Assembly (NCBI RefSeq): GCF_030010625.1
Contig: NZ_JASCXN010000039.1
Coordinates: 1-63,294, forward strand
DNA: 63,294 nt
Reading direction: 5' to 3'
Source: Streptomyces sp. CC208A
GTDB taxonomy: Bacteria > Actinomycetota > Actinomycetes > Streptomycetales > Streptomycetaceae
Shown: positions 15,362 through 24,192 of the stretch, piece by piece
Layout: each line of letters starts with the position of its first letter
How positions within the stretch are numbered: the stretch's first letter is position 1
Program-made: the position numbers and the translations under genes
The notes under the pieces: generated by a model
The model's input: the letters and a program-made list of their open reading frames with translations, nothing else
Told to the model about the DNA's origin: nothing
The model's database searches: none

Positions 15362-16192
15362 ATGGAGAGCAGCAGCGTGCCCAGCCTGGCGGCGATCGAC
15401 AACTGGCCCGTCCCCACCGCGGCGGCGGCCGTGGTCCGTGCGGACGGCACGGTGGCCGGAAGCCACGGGCCGACCGGACACCGCTTCCCGCTCGCCTCGG
15501 TGACCAAGCCGCTGGCGGCGTACGCGGTGCTCGTCGCGTACGAGGAGGGGGCGATCGACCTCGACGAGCCGGCCGGCCCCGAGGGCTCGACCGTGCGGCA
15601 CCTGCTCGCCCACACCTCGGGGCTCGCCTTCGACGAGAACCGGATCATGGCCGCGCCGGGCACCCGCCGGATCTACTCCAACACCGGCTTCGAGGTTCTG
15701 GGCGACCTGGTCGCCAAGGCCACCGACATCCCCTTCGCCGACTATCTGCGCCAGGCGGTCCTGGAGCCGCTCGGCATGGCGGCGACGAGCCTGGAGGGCT
15801 CCCCCGCCAAGGACGCGGTGTCGACCGTGGACGACCTGGTGCGGTTCGCGGCCGAGGTGCAGGCGCCCCGGCTGCTCGACGCCCGCACGGTCCTGGACGC
15901 GATGACGGTCACGTACCCCGGTCTCACCGGCATCCTGCCCGGCTACGGCCACCAGCGGCCCAACGACTGGGGGCTCGGCTTCGAGATCCGGAACGGCAAG
16001 TCGCCGCACTGGACCGGCACCACGTCCTCACCGCGCGCCTTCGGCCACTTCGGCCAGTCCGGCACCTTCCTGTGGATCGACCCGGACGCGCGGGCCGCCT
16101 GCGTGGCGCTCACCGACCGGGCCTTCGGGCCGTGGGCGATCGAGGCGTGGACGCCGTTCACGGACGCGGTCCTCGCCGACCTGCGCCGCTAG
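15362..16192 (+). CDS. Serine hydrolase, class C beta-lactamase / PBP-like
   Basis: 276 aa, cytoplasmic by sequence (no signal peptide). The active-site SxxK is SVTK in HRFPLASVTKPLAAY (about 45-48), the YxN motif is IYSNTGFEVL, and the third motif is HFGQSGTF. Members of this fold include esterases, D-aminopeptidases and penicillin-binding proteins; the substrate cannot be told. It is divergent from the MerR/aldo-keto reductase operon. ATG 15362 is seven bases from a TAGGCT element and has no ribosome binding site, so it is probably leaderless. Confidence 0.88.
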   Translation: MESSSVPSLAAIDNWPVPTAAAAVVRADGTVAGSHGPTGHRFPLASVTKPLAAYAVLVAYEEGAIDLDEPAGPEGSTVRHLLAHTSGLAFDENRIMAAPGTRRIYSNTGFEVLGDLVAKATDIPFADYLRQAVLEPLGMAATSLEGSPAKDAVSTVDDLVRFAAEVQAPRLLDARTVLDAMTVTYPGLTGILPGYGHQRPNDWGLGFEIRNGKSPHWTGTTSSPRAFGHFGQSGTFLWIDPDARAACVALTDRAFGPWAIEAWTPFTDAVLADLRR

Positions 16193-16202
16193 CCGCCGGG
16201 CG

Positions 16203-16802
16203 CTACAGCGCACAGGTGGTCTGCGGCAGGGCGCCGTCGGGGCCTGTGAGGGTCACCTGGGGGGTGCCGGAGCGGTCGACGGCGTACGCGGTCGTGCACA
16301 CCAGCTGGGCGACCGCCGTCCCGGACAGCTCGCGGACCGGGAAGGGGGACAGGAGCCGGATGCCGCCCGAGCCGTCGTCCTCGACCCTGATCAGTTCGCC
16401 GCTCGCGGGCAGTTCGGTGGTGAGGCCCGCCTGGCGTTCGGCGCCGCCGGGGCCCGCGAGCAGGGCCGCGAGGACCTTCACTACGGCGAGGTCGGAGGTG
16501 TACGGGTGGTCGGCCTCGAAGCCGATGCCGGAGCCGTCGGCCTCGGTGGCCCTGCCCCGGGCGGTCTCCGGATGGGTCGGGGTCGGGAAGGGGACGCTCC
16601 GGAAGCCGACCTCGCGGGCGACCGGCATCAGCTGCCCGTCGGGGCCGGCGAAGTAGAGCAGCATCCGGCGCTCGGGGATGGGCGGGACGACGACGGTCGG
16701 CGCCTCGCCCGCCTCGACGACGTCACTGCCCCGGATGCCGCAGCCGGCGAGCGCCAGCAGTCCTGCGACGAGCAGCGGGAGGAGGGCGCGGCGGCGGTTC
16801 AC
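16203..16802 (-). CDS. Lipoprotein with GerMN-like domain
   Basis: 199 aa. The signal sequence ends in a lipobox LLALAGC (Cys21). The mature part has the GerMN pattern: RRMLLYFAGPDGQLMPVAR, VVKVLAALLAGPGGAERQAG, TTELPASGELIRV and TAVAQLVCTTAYAV. GerMN domains occur in spore-germination proteins and in LpqB, the lipoprotein of the MtrAB system. It overlaps the stop of the kinase gene upstream (ATGA), so it is the third gene of a regulator-kinase-lipoprotein operon and may modulate the kinase sensor outside the cell, as inferred for similar operons. Confidence 0.85.
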   Translation of the reverse strand: MNRRRALLPLLVAGLLALAGCGIRGSDVVEAGEAPTVVVPPIPERRMLLYFAGPDGQLMPVAREVGFRSVPFPTPTHPETARGRATEADGSGIGFEADHPYTSDLAVVKVLAALLAGPGGAERQAGLTTELPASGELIRVEDDGSGGIRLLSPFPVRELSGTAVAQLVCTTAYAVDRSGTPQVTLTGPDGALPQTTCAL

Positions 16803-18475
16803 AGCGGCATCCGGACCGTGAACACGGCCCCGCCCGCCGGGTGGTTGGCGGCCTCCACGGTGCCGCCGTGCAGCAGGACGTTCTCCCGGGTGATCGCCAG
16901 GCCGAGGCCGCTGCCGGCCGAGCGGGCACGGGCCGGGTCGGCCTTGTAGAAGCGCTCGAAGACGTGCGGCAGGACGTCCGGGTGGATGCCGGGGCCCCGG
17001 TCGGAGACCTGGACGACGAGCGTGCCGTCGCCGTCACCGTGGTCGCCGTCGTCGCCGCCGTCCACATACACGCGGACCGTGACCAGGGGCCGCCCGTGCC
17101 GCAGCGCGTTGCCGACCAGGTTGGCCACGACGACGTCGAAGCGGCGGGGGTCGAGCCGGGCCCTGATGCCCTCCCCCAGGGCCGCGTGGACCTGCTCCGG
17201 GTCCGTCCAGCGGCGGCTGATGAGGGTCTTGCGGACGCAGTCGGCGACATCGACCTCGTCGGTGTGGAGCTCGGCGGCGCGGGCGTCGAAGCGGGAGATC
17301 TCCATCAGGTCCTCGACGAGCACGGCGAGTTTGACGGTCTCGGCGCTGATCAGCCGGACCGCGCGGGCGGTGTCGCTGTCCAGGGCGCCGGCGTCCTCGT
17401 CGAGGACCTCGGTGACGGCGAGCATCCCGGCGAGCGGGGTGCGCAGTTCGTGCGAGACGTCGGAGGCGAAGCGGCGGGCGCGGGCCTCGGCGTGGCGCAG
17501 TTCGGTGACGGAGCGCTCCAGTTCGGCGGCGGACTCGTTGAAGGTGCGTGCCAGGTCGGCGAGTTCGTCGCTGCCCTTGGCGTGGATGCGGGTGTCGAGC
17601 CGGCCGCGGCCCATGCTGTGGGCGGCGTGGCGCAGTTCGCGGACGGGGCGGAGGACGCCGCGCGAGGCGATCAGCGCGGGGACGAGCGCGATGGCGAGGG
17701 CGGGCAGTGCGCCGTCGCGGGCGGCGGTGAGCATGGCCTCGATGTTGGCGTCCTCCTCGCGCAGTTCCATGACGGCGTAGACGACGAGCCCGGTGGGCTG
17801 GGCCGTTCCCCCGACGTGGGTGAGGAAGAGGGCGGGGACGGCGATCGTCAGATAGGGGGTGCCGCCCTTGACCACGCGCTGGAAGGAGGTGTGCGGGGTG
17901 ACCTCGCGGTCGTGGGCGCGGGCCCTGAGCTCGGGGGTGAGGACGGTGGAGGTGGGGCGGTCGGTGGAGGAGACGCGGAGCGAGCCGTACTCGGCGTAGA
18001 CCCGCCAGGGGTGGGGCCTGCCCTGGCGGGCGATGTACTGGAGCCGGTCGCGGAGCGTCTCCTCGTCGAGGGGCAGGGAGATGTTGAGGTCGTCGACCTG
18101 CTGGCGGAAGGCGGAGACGGCGGTGTTCTGGGTCTGCTCCAGGATGGCGCTGCGGGCGGCCCGGTAGGTGAGGGCGGCGGTGGTGCCGCAGCCGACGGCC
18201 GCGACGAGGAGGAAGGAGAAGACCAGGCGGGTGCGCAGACCGAAGGGGCGGGGGCGGCGGGCGCGCGGCCGGCGGCCCTCCGAGCCGGCGTTCCTCCGCC
18301 GGTTCCGGGGCCGGAGGCGGGCCCGCAGGCCGGGTCGGCGCCGGCCGCCGGCCTCCGGGGCGGTCCCGTCCGCGCCTCCGGTTCCGCCGGGCGAGGCACC
18401 GTTCCCGTACGGGGTCCCCTCCGGGAGGTCCGCCGCCTCCCGCCCCGGCTCCTCGCGGGGCACGCACACCTTCAC
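16799..18475 (-). CDS. Sensor histidine kinase (OmpR/EnvZ class, HAMP)
   Basis: 558 aa. Starts at GTG 18475, overlapping the regulator stop. A basic, disordered N-terminal stretch of about 80 residues (RRRPGLRARLRPRNRRR) precedes membrane segment 1 (LVFSFLLVAAVGCGTTAAL). An extracellular domain of about 150 residues is followed by membrane segment 2 (ALPALAIALVPALIA) and HAMP. HisKA is RFASDVSHELRTPLAGM with His342. The ATPase domain has NLVGNALRHG, SDRGPGIHPDVLPHVFERFY and AGSGLGLAI, all intact. The layout with a downstream lipoprotein resembles the AfsQ/Cse type of Streptomyces envelope-sensing systems. Confidence 0.93.
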   Translation of the reverse strand: MKVCVPREEPGREAADLPEGTPYGNGASPGGTGGADGTAPEAGGRRRPGLRARLRPRNRRRNAGSEGRRPRARRPRPFGLRTRLVFSFLLVAAVGCGTTAALTYRAARSAILEQTQNTAVSAFRQQVDDLNISLPLDEETLRDRLQYIARQGRPHPWRVYAEYGSLRVSSTDRPTSTVLTPELRARAHDREVTPHTSFQRVVKGGTPYLTIAVPALFLTHVGGTAQPTGLVVYAVMELREEDANIEAMLTAARDGALPALAIALVPALIASRGVLRPVRELRHAAHSMGRGRLDTRIHAKGSDELADLARTFNESAAELERSVTELRHAEARARRFASDVSHELRTPLAGMLAVTEVLDEDAGALDSDTARAVRLISAETVKLAVLVEDLMEISRFDARAAELHTDEVDVADCVRKTLISRRWTDPEQVHAALGEGIRARLDPRRFDVVVANLVGNALRHGRPLVTVRVYVDGGDDGDHGDGDGTLVVQVSDRGPGIHPDVLPHVFERFYKADPARARSAGSGLGLAITRENVLLHGGTVEAANHPAGGAVFTVRMPL

Positions 18476-19155
18476 AGCGGGCCGAAGCGGTAGCCGAAGC
18501 CCCGCAGGGTCTGGATGTAGCGGGGGTCGCCGGGGGTGTCCTCGATCTTGGCGCGGAGCCGCCGCACACAGGCGTCCACCAGGCGGGCGTCCCCGTGGTA
18601 GTCGTGCTCCCACACGTGCTCCAGGAGCTGCTGGCGGCTGAAGACCTGCTCGGGGGCTGCGCTGAGGTGGAGCAGCAGTTTGAGCTCGGAGGGGGCGAGG
18701 GCGAGCCGTTCGCCGTTCTTGGCGACGGTGAGGCCGGCCCGGTCGACGGCGAGAGCGCCGTGGTGCTCGACGGCGGGGCGGCCGCCGCCGGGCGCCTCGA
18801 TGCGGCGCAGGACGGCCCGGATGCGGGCCTCGATGACCTCGGTGCGGGCCGGTTTGACGATGTAGTCGTCGGCGCCCGCCTCCAGGCCGACGACCATGTC
18901 GAAGTCGTCGCCGCGGGCGGTGAGCATGATGATCGGGAGCTGGCTGCTCTCGCGGACCCTGCGGCAGACCTGGACGCCGTTCATGCCGGGCAGCATGAGG
19001 TCGAGCAGCAGCAGGTCGGGGCGGAACTCGCGGAGGGCGGCGAGCCCGGCCTCCCCGGTGGCGGCGGTGCGCACCTCGTGCCCGCGGCGCCGGAGCCCGA
19101 GCTCGACGCCTTCGCGGACCGAGGGGTCGTCTTCGATGAGGAGGACGCGAGGCAT
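18472..19155 (-). CDS. OmpR-family response regulator
   Basis: 227 aa. Receiver residues: IEDD pocket, phospho-acceptor Asp52 in LLLLDLMLPGMNG, Thr and Lys in IIMLTARGDD and GADDYIVKP. The C-terminal winged helix includes SELKLLLHLSAAPEQVFSRQ, HVWEHDYHGDARLVDACVRR and RGFGYRFGPL. First gene of the operon with kinase and lipoprotein. It looks close to AfsQ1-like regulators, which respond to cell-envelope or nitrogen conditions in S. coelicolor, but sequence alone does not settle orthology. Confidence 0.93.
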   Translation of the reverse strand: MPRVLLIEDDPSVREGVELGLRRRGHEVRTAATGEAGLAALREFRPDLLLLDLMLPGMNGVQVCRRVRESSQLPIIMLTARGDDFDMVVGLEAGADDYIVKPARTEVIEARIRAVLRRIEAPGGGRPAVEHHGALAVDRAGLTVAKNGERLALAPSELKLLLHLSAAPEQVFSRQQLLEHVWEHDYHGDARLVDACVRRLRAKIEDTPGDPRYIQTLRGFGYRFGPL

Positions 19156-19207
19156 GGGTGGAGTATCCCAAGGTCGGCGGGGGCGCCCGCGAGGGAGCCC
19201 CCGGTGG

Positions 19208-20845
19208 TCAGGTCCGGCGGGTGAGCCGGCCGGCGGCGGCCGTCAGGAGGGCGGAGACCCCGGTGAGACGCAGCGGCCGGGCGAGGAGGGCGAAGGTGCC
19301 GAGGACGGTGGCCGCGCCGACGAGACCGGAGACGACGGCTCCGGCGGAGGCGGTTCCCTCGGCGGCGAAGAGGCCGTAGCCGGTGGCGGGGACGGCGGCG
19401 AGCAGCAGCCGCCCGAGGCCGTTCCCGCCGTCCCCGCCCTCGGCCGCGGGCAGGCGGCGCCGGAGGACGTACGCGGTGAGCGCCCAGCCCGCCCACAGGG
19501 CGAGGGAGTAGCCGGCGGCCATGCCGGTGACGACCCAGCGGGTGGGCAGCCAGTGGTACGCGGCGAGCGAGAGGAGCGCGTTGAGCCCGGCGATCACCAG
19601 GTTGAGGAGGAAGGGGGTGCGGGTGTCGCGGAGCGCGTAGAAGGCGCGGGTGCACACGTACTGGCCGGAGAAGGCGATCAGGCCGGGGGCGAAGGCGGTC
19701 AGCGTCCAGGCCATCGCGCGTACGTCGGCGTCGCCGGTCGCCCCGTACCCGAAGACGGCGCTCATCAGCGGGAAGGCGAGGGCGAAGAGGGCGCAGGCGG
19801 CGGGGACGACGGCGGCGGCCGTGGTCCGCTGGGCGTAGGAGACGTCCCGGCGGACGGCGGCGAGATCGCCGTCGGCGGCGGCGCCGCTCATCCGGGGCAT
19901 GAGGGCGGTGACGAGGGAGACGGTGACGATGCCGTGCGGGACCGCCCACAGCAGATAGGCGTTGTTGTACGCGGCGAGACCCGCGCCCCCGGTACTCGCG
20001 CCCGCGCCGGCGGAGGTGGCGACCCAGGTGGTCACCCAGTACGCGGCCTGGTTGGTGAGGACGAGGAGCACCAGCCAGCCGGCCGCGCGCAGCGGGGCGG
20101 TCAGGCCGCTGCCGCGCCAGTCGAAGCGGGGCCGCCAGCGGAAGCGGGCGGCGCGCAGCGAGGGCAGCAGGGCGAGGGCCTGGACGGCGATGCCGGCGGT
20201 GGTGCCCCAGCCGAGGAGCGCGGTCTCCCCCGCCGTGAGCTCGCCGCCGTCGCTGACGACGAGGAAGAGGCCGAAGACGGCGACGACCACGACGTTGTTG
20301 AGGACCGGGGTCCACATCATGGCGCCGAACCGGCCGCGGGCGTTGAGGACCTGCCCGAGGAGGGTGAAGAGGCCGAGGAAGAGGATCTGCGGCAGGCACG
20401 CGCGCGTGAAGGCGATCGTGAGGTCCCGCTGGCCGCCGGTGTAGTCGGTGTACGCGTCGACCAGCGCGGGCGCGGCGAGGACGGCGGCGGCCGTGAGGAC
20501 GGTGAGGGCGAGCGCGCAGAGGGTGAGGAGCCGGTCGGTGTAGGCGGCGCCGCCGTCCTCGTGCTCCTTGGCGGCCTTGACCAGCTCGGGGACGAAGACG
20601 GCGTTGAGGGCGCCGCCGAGGAGCAGCATGTAGACGATGGTGGGGACGGAGTTGCCCATCGCGTAGCCGTCGGCGACCGCTCCCGCGCCGAGCGCGGCGG
20701 CGACGACCGAGGCGCGGACGAAGCCGGTGGCGCGGGAGACCAGCGAGCCGGCGGCCATGAGGGCGCCGCTGCGGAGCGCGGAGGCGGCCTTCCGCCGGGC
20801 CGGCGCGGGCTGCGCGGGCGGCGCGAGGGCGGTGCCGCCGCTCAT
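19208..20845 (-). CDS. MurJ/MviN-type lipid II flippase family protein
   Basis: 545 aa, about 14 hydrophobic segments, the usual MurJ length. It belongs to the MOP superfamily and would move lipid II across the membrane. Landmarks: GSLVSRATGFVRASVVAAAL at the N-terminus, YMLLLGGALNAVFVPELV, FTLLGQVLNARGRFGAMMW, and YVCTRAFYALRDTRTP. No long cytoplasmic kinase-like tail is present, so it is a shorter paralogue rather than the mycobacterial-type fusion. Starts at ATG 20845, overlapping the FemX-like gene by four bases. Its pairing with FemX-like transferase and the divergent L,D-transpeptidase makes a wall-synthesis module. Confidence 0.9.
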   Translation of the reverse strand: MSGGTALAPPAQPAPARRKAASALRSGALMAAGSLVSRATGFVRASVVAAALGAGAVADGYAMGNSVPTIVYMLLLGGALNAVFVPELVKAAKEHEDGGAAYTDRLLTLCALALTVLTAAAVLAAPALVDAYTDYTGGQRDLTIAFTRACLPQILFLGLFTLLGQVLNARGRFGAMMWTPVLNNVVVVAVFGLFLVVSDGGELTAGETALLGWGTTAGIAVQALALLPSLRAARFRWRPRFDWRGSGLTAPLRAAGWLVLLVLTNQAAYWVTTWVATSAGAGASTGGAGLAAYNNAYLLWAVPHGIVTVSLVTALMPRMSGAAADGDLAAVRRDVSYAQRTTAAAVVPAACALFALAFPLMSAVFGYGATGDADVRAMAWTLTAFAPGLIAFSGQYVCTRAFYALRDTRTPFLLNLVIAGLNALLSLAAYHWLPTRWVVTGMAAGYSLALWAGWALTAYVLRRRLPAAEGGDGGNGLGRLLLAAVPATGYGLFAAEGTASAGAVVSGLVGAATVLGTFALLARPLRLTGVSALLTAAAGRLTRRT

Positions 20846-22044
20846 CGGCGGTTGAGGTAGGCCTGGAAGGCGCGGTACAGCGCCTGGTTGGTCGTGCCGT
20901 GCATCGGTGTCTCCCACTCCCCCAGCGTCTCGACGACCTGTCCACCCGTACCGAGCTTCCAGCGCAGGAGCCCGTGGGCGCGGTCGTCCGGATCGAGGGT
21001 GGAGGGTACCCCGCGCAGGTCGTAGACGTCGGCCCCGAGGGCGTGGGCGTCGAGCATCATCCGCCACTGGAGGGCGTTGGAGGGGCGGACCTCGCGGCGG
21101 TGGTCGGCGGAGGCGCCGGTCTGGTACCAGACCCGGCGGCCGACGGTGATCATGGTGTGGGCGGCGAGGATCTCGCCCTCGTGGCGGGCGAGGTAGAGCT
21201 TCATCCGGCCGGGGTGCTCGGCGTTGAGGACGGCGTACTGGCGCTCGTAGTACGCGAGGGAGCGGCCGAGCCGGAAGCCGTCGCGCTCCTCGGTGATCCT
21301 CAGCAGCCGGTGGAACTCGGGCAGGTCGGCGGCGGAGCCGACGGTGACCTCGACGCCGGACTTGCGGGCCTTGCGGACGTTGCGCCGCCACTCCTGGTTG
21401 AGGCCGGACCACAGGTCGTCGGGGGTGCGGCCGGTGAGCGGGACCTGGAAGACGTGGCGGGGCTGGGCGTCGGCGCCGTCCTCGGAGTCGCCGCCGCAGC
21501 GCTTCCAGCCGCGGGCGCGGAGCCGTTCGGCGACGGCGGTGCCGAGCGGGTCGACCTCGTCGGCGAGGACGTCGCCGAGCCGGCGGCCGGGCCCCGTGGC
21601 GGCCTTGGCGGTGGCGGCGGTCCAGCGGCGGTGGGCGGGCCCGGGCCCGATGCGTACGGCGAAGGCGCCGGCGGCCCGCAGATGGGCGAGGAGCGGGTCG
21701 AGCCAGCGGTCGAGGTCCGGGTCGGCCCAGTCGGCGACGGGCCCCTCGGGGAGGTAGGCGAAGTGCTTGCGGGTGCCGGGGAAGGCGCGGAGCAGGACGA
21801 GGGCGACGCCGGTCAGTTCTCCGGACTCCGGCCCCCAGCCTATGAGTTGGTGGCTCCACCCCTCCTTCACCTGTGCCCAGGCGGGGAGTTGGAGGAAGCT
21901 GGGTCCTTCCGGTCCCGTGGCACGGGACGCGAGGAAGGCGCGGTACGCCTCCGGGGTCACGGGTCCGAGCCGGACCGGCCCGGCGGGCGGGCCTGCGGCG
22001 GCACGGCGCTTCACGGGTGCGGGCGTCACGAGCAGCGCTGACAC
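20842..22044 (-). CDS. FemX/FemAB-type peptidoglycan aminoacyltransferase
   Basis: 400 aa with two GNAT-like halves. FemX-type enzymes add the first bridge residue (Gly in Streptomyces) to lipid II using aminoacyl-tRNA. Characteristic segments: FLQLPAWAQVKEGWSHQLIG, RRNVRKARKSGVEVTVG, YLARHEGEILAAHTMITVGR, VWYQTGAS and PSNALQWRMMLDA, then YDLRGVPSTLDPDDRAHGLL. No signal peptide. It overlaps the murJ-like gene and is likely the first gene of a two-gene operon. A paralogue elsewhere in the genome is likely, so this copy need not be the essential FemX. Confidence 0.88.
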   Translation of the reverse strand: MSALLVTPAPVKRRAAAGPPAGPVRLGPVTPEAYRAFLASRATGPEGPSFLQLPAWAQVKEGWSHQLIGWGPESGELTGVALVLLRAFPGTRKHFAYLPEGPVADWADPDLDRWLDPLLAHLRAAGAFAVRIGPGPAHRRWTAATAKAATGPGRRLGDVLADEVDPLGTAVAERLRARGWKRCGGDSEDGADAQPRHVFQVPLTGRTPDDLWSGLNQEWRRNVRKARKSGVEVTVGSAADLPEFHRLLRITEERDGFRLGRSLAYYERQYAVLNAEHPGRMKLYLARHEGEILAAHTMITVGRRVWYQTGASADHRREVRPSNALQWRMMLDAHALGADVYDLRGVPSTLDPDDRAHGLLRWKLGTGGQVVETLGEWETPMHGTTNQALYRAFQAYLNRR

Positions 22045-22256
22045 AACGGGAGCCTCCTTGGTTCGTCCGCCCCGTCGGTGGGGCGGCGCACAGCAGGCTC
22101 ACAGCCGGATGAGACGGGTCCGCACGGCGTGTGTGACGAGACGATGACCGTTCTTCTCCAGCCTTCGTCACATGGGCCTCCGGCCGGGCGGAGGCGGCCG
22201 GGAGCGGCCTACAGTCCGGGCATCCCACCCTTTTCCTCTTCTTCCGGAGGTCTTCC

Positions 22257-23438
22257 GTGCCGCCGATACGCCTGCCCCGGCCCGCTCTCGCCGCCGTCGC
22301 CCTCGCCGTCTCCCTCACCGCCTGTACGGCCCAGGCCGCGAGCGGTCCCGCCTCCCCCGCCGCCCCGGGCCGGGACGCCGCGCCGGACGGGCCGCCCGCG
22401 AAGGTGACCGTCGTGGACCCGGAGGCCGGGCGGCCGGTGACGGTGACGGCGGCCGGCGGGACCCTCGTCTCCGTGACGGTCACGGACGCGGAGGGCGGGC
22501 GGCTGGCCGGCGAGGTCGCCGGGGGCGGCGCCCGGTGGACCTCCGGCCGCAAGGCGGTGCCGGGGACCTCGTACACGGTCGAGACCGTCTCCCGTACGGC
22601 CGGCGGGAAGGAGACGACGAGCCGCTCCACCTTCACCACGGCGAAGGCCGAGCGGGTCAACAAGCTGACGCTGGCGCCCGGCAAGAACACGACCGTCGGC
22701 ATCGCGCAGCCGCTGTCGATCGTCTTCGACCGGCCGGTGAAGCGGAAGGCCGACGTGGAACGGCAGTTGAAGGTCACGACCTCCGACAACACCGAGGGGT
22801 CGTGGGGTTGGGTGACCGACTACTCCGGCCGTGACCGGGTGGACTGGCGGCCCCGGGAGTACTGGAAGCCGGGCACCGAGGTCACGCTGGAGGCGGACCT
22901 CAACGGCACGGACTCGGGCGACGGCTGGTTCGTACGGGACTACCGGACCGGCTTCACGGTCGGCGCGGCGCAGGTGGTGAAGGTGGACCTCGACGCGAAG
23001 CGGCTGACGCTGGTGAAGGACGGCCGGACGGTCCGCACGATCCCCGTCTCCGGCGGGACGCCGGGCGGCGACAAGCGGTCGTGGCGGGGGACGGCCGTCC
23101 TGATGGCGAAGGAGGGCACGATCCGGATGAACTCGGAGACGGTCGGCCTCGGGGACGCGTACGACAAGATGGTGGACTACTCGATGCGGCTGACGTGGTC
23201 GGGGATGTACGCGCACGCGGCGCCGTGGAACGCGGGGTACTTCGGGGTGGCGAACCGGAGTTCGGGGTGCATCGGGATGAGCACGGCGGATGCGGCGGCG
23301 TTCTACGGTTCCGTCAACGTCGGCGACCCGTTCGAGATCCGCGGCGGCGACACGAAGGGGGTCGTGGCGGAGGGGAACGGGTACGGGGCGTGGAACCTGT
23401 CGTGGGCGCAGTGGAAGGCGAAGAGCGCGGTGCGGTGA
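22257..23438 (+). CDS. L,D-transpeptidase lipoprotein (Ig-like domains plus YkuD)
   Basis: 393 aa. GTG 22257 follows GGAGG by six bases. The signal peptide ends in a lipobox SLTAC (Cys near 23). Two Ig-like domains (about 45-245) precede the YkuD catalytic domain (about 245-365), with the conserved His in MYAHAAPWN and catalytic Cys338 in NRSSGCIGMS. Such enzymes make 3-3 cross-links between stem peptides and are insensitive to most penicillins. The arrangement matches mycobacterial LdtMt2-like proteins. Divergent from the FemX/MurJ pair. Confidence 0.93.
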   Translation: MPPIRLPRPALAAVALAVSLTACTAQAASGPASPAAPGRDAAPDGPPAKVTVVDPEAGRPVTVTAAGGTLVSVTVTDAEGGRLAGEVAGGGARWTSGRKAVPGTSYTVETVSRTAGGKETTSRSTFTTAKAERVNKLTLAPGKNTTVGIAQPLSIVFDRPVKRKADVERQLKVTTSDNTEGSWGWVTDYSGRDRVDWRPREYWKPGTEVTLEADLNGTDSGDGWFVRDYRTGFTVGAAQVVKVDLDAKRLTLVKDGRTVRTIPVSGGTPGGDKRSWRGTAVLMAKEGTIRMNSETVGLGDAYDKMVDYSMRLTWSGMYAHAAPWNAGYFGVANRSSGCIGMSTADAAAFYGSVNVGDPFEIRGGDTKGVVAEGNGYGAWNLSWAQWKAKSAVR

Positions 23439-23448
23439 GGTGCGGGCG

Positions 23449-24099
23449 TCAGGCGCGGAACTCCCAGACCAGGAGCTCGGCCGCTTCCGTCGCCTTGAGG
23501 GTCAGGGCCTTCTCCGCCGCGATACGCACCGCGTCGCCCTCCCCCAGCGTCTCGGCGCCCAGCGTCACCGTGCCCCGGACCACGTGGACGTACAGGGAGT
23601 CCGCCTCCGGGAGGTTCACCTCGTCGCCCGGTCCGGGGCGGTGGACGTGGAGGGTCGCGCCCGCCGCCGGGAGGTCGTAGCGGTCCGGGACCGCGCGGAT
23701 CAGGTCGTACGTCGGGGGGCCGGCCGGGTCCGACGGGGCCAGCCACATCTGGACGAAGGTCAGGGGGGCGGGGCCCGCGTTGCGCTCGACGTGGCGGACG
23801 CCGGTCGCCGCGCTGAGGTGCTGGAGGTCGCCGGGGCGGACGAGCGTCTCGTGGCCCGTCGTGTCGCGGTGGGTGAGTTCGCCCTCGACGACCCAGGTCA
23901 CGATCTCCGTGTGGGAGTGGGGGTGCTCGCCGAAGCCGGCGCCGGGGGCCAGGCGCTCCTCGTTGACGGCGAGGAGGGGGCCGAAGCGGAGGTTGTCGGG
24001 GTCGTAGTACGGCCCGAAGGACAGGGCGTGCCGGGTCTCGATGCCGGCCTCGGGGTCGCCGCCCGGGTAGCGGTCGCCGGCGCGCTGGATGCGGATCAC
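23449..24099 (-). CDS. Pirin family protein
   Basis: 216 aa, bicupin. The start is GTG 24099 (VIRIQRAGDRYPGG); the frame is open further upstream but family similarity begins here. The N-terminal cupin has the metal-site pattern HPHSHTEIVTWVVEGELTHR and later HLSAATGVRHVE; the C-terminal cupin (HVHRPGPGDEVNLPEA, YVHVVRGTVTL) has lost most metal ligands, as is usual. Some bacterial pirins are quercetinases; others have regulatory roles. It converges with the L,D-transpeptidase gene, whose stop is 10 bases away. Confidence 0.88.
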   Translation of the reverse strand: MIRIQRAGDRYPGGDPEAGIETRHALSFGPYYDPDNLRFGPLLAVNEERLAPGAGFGEHPHSHTEIVTWVVEGELTHRDTTGHETLVRPGDLQHLSAATGVRHVERNAGPAPLTFVQMWLAPSDPAGPPTYDLIRAVPDRYDLPAAGATLHVHRPGPGDEVNLPEADSLYVHVVRGTVTLGAETLGEGDAVRIAAEKALTLKATEAAELLVWEFRA

Positions 24100-24192
24100 C
24101 CTGCGTACGGTAGCGGTACGGCGGCGCGGCCCGTGGGGGCGAAACCGCCCCGACGCGGCACCCCGGCGCCCGGATGAGGCAGTCTTGTCCCC

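Noticed and set aside
22803..24102. Very long frames on both strands through the L,D-transpeptidase, pirin and MurJ regions
   Set aside because: High GC gives long antisense frames; codon-position GC and family motifs support only the annotated strand.
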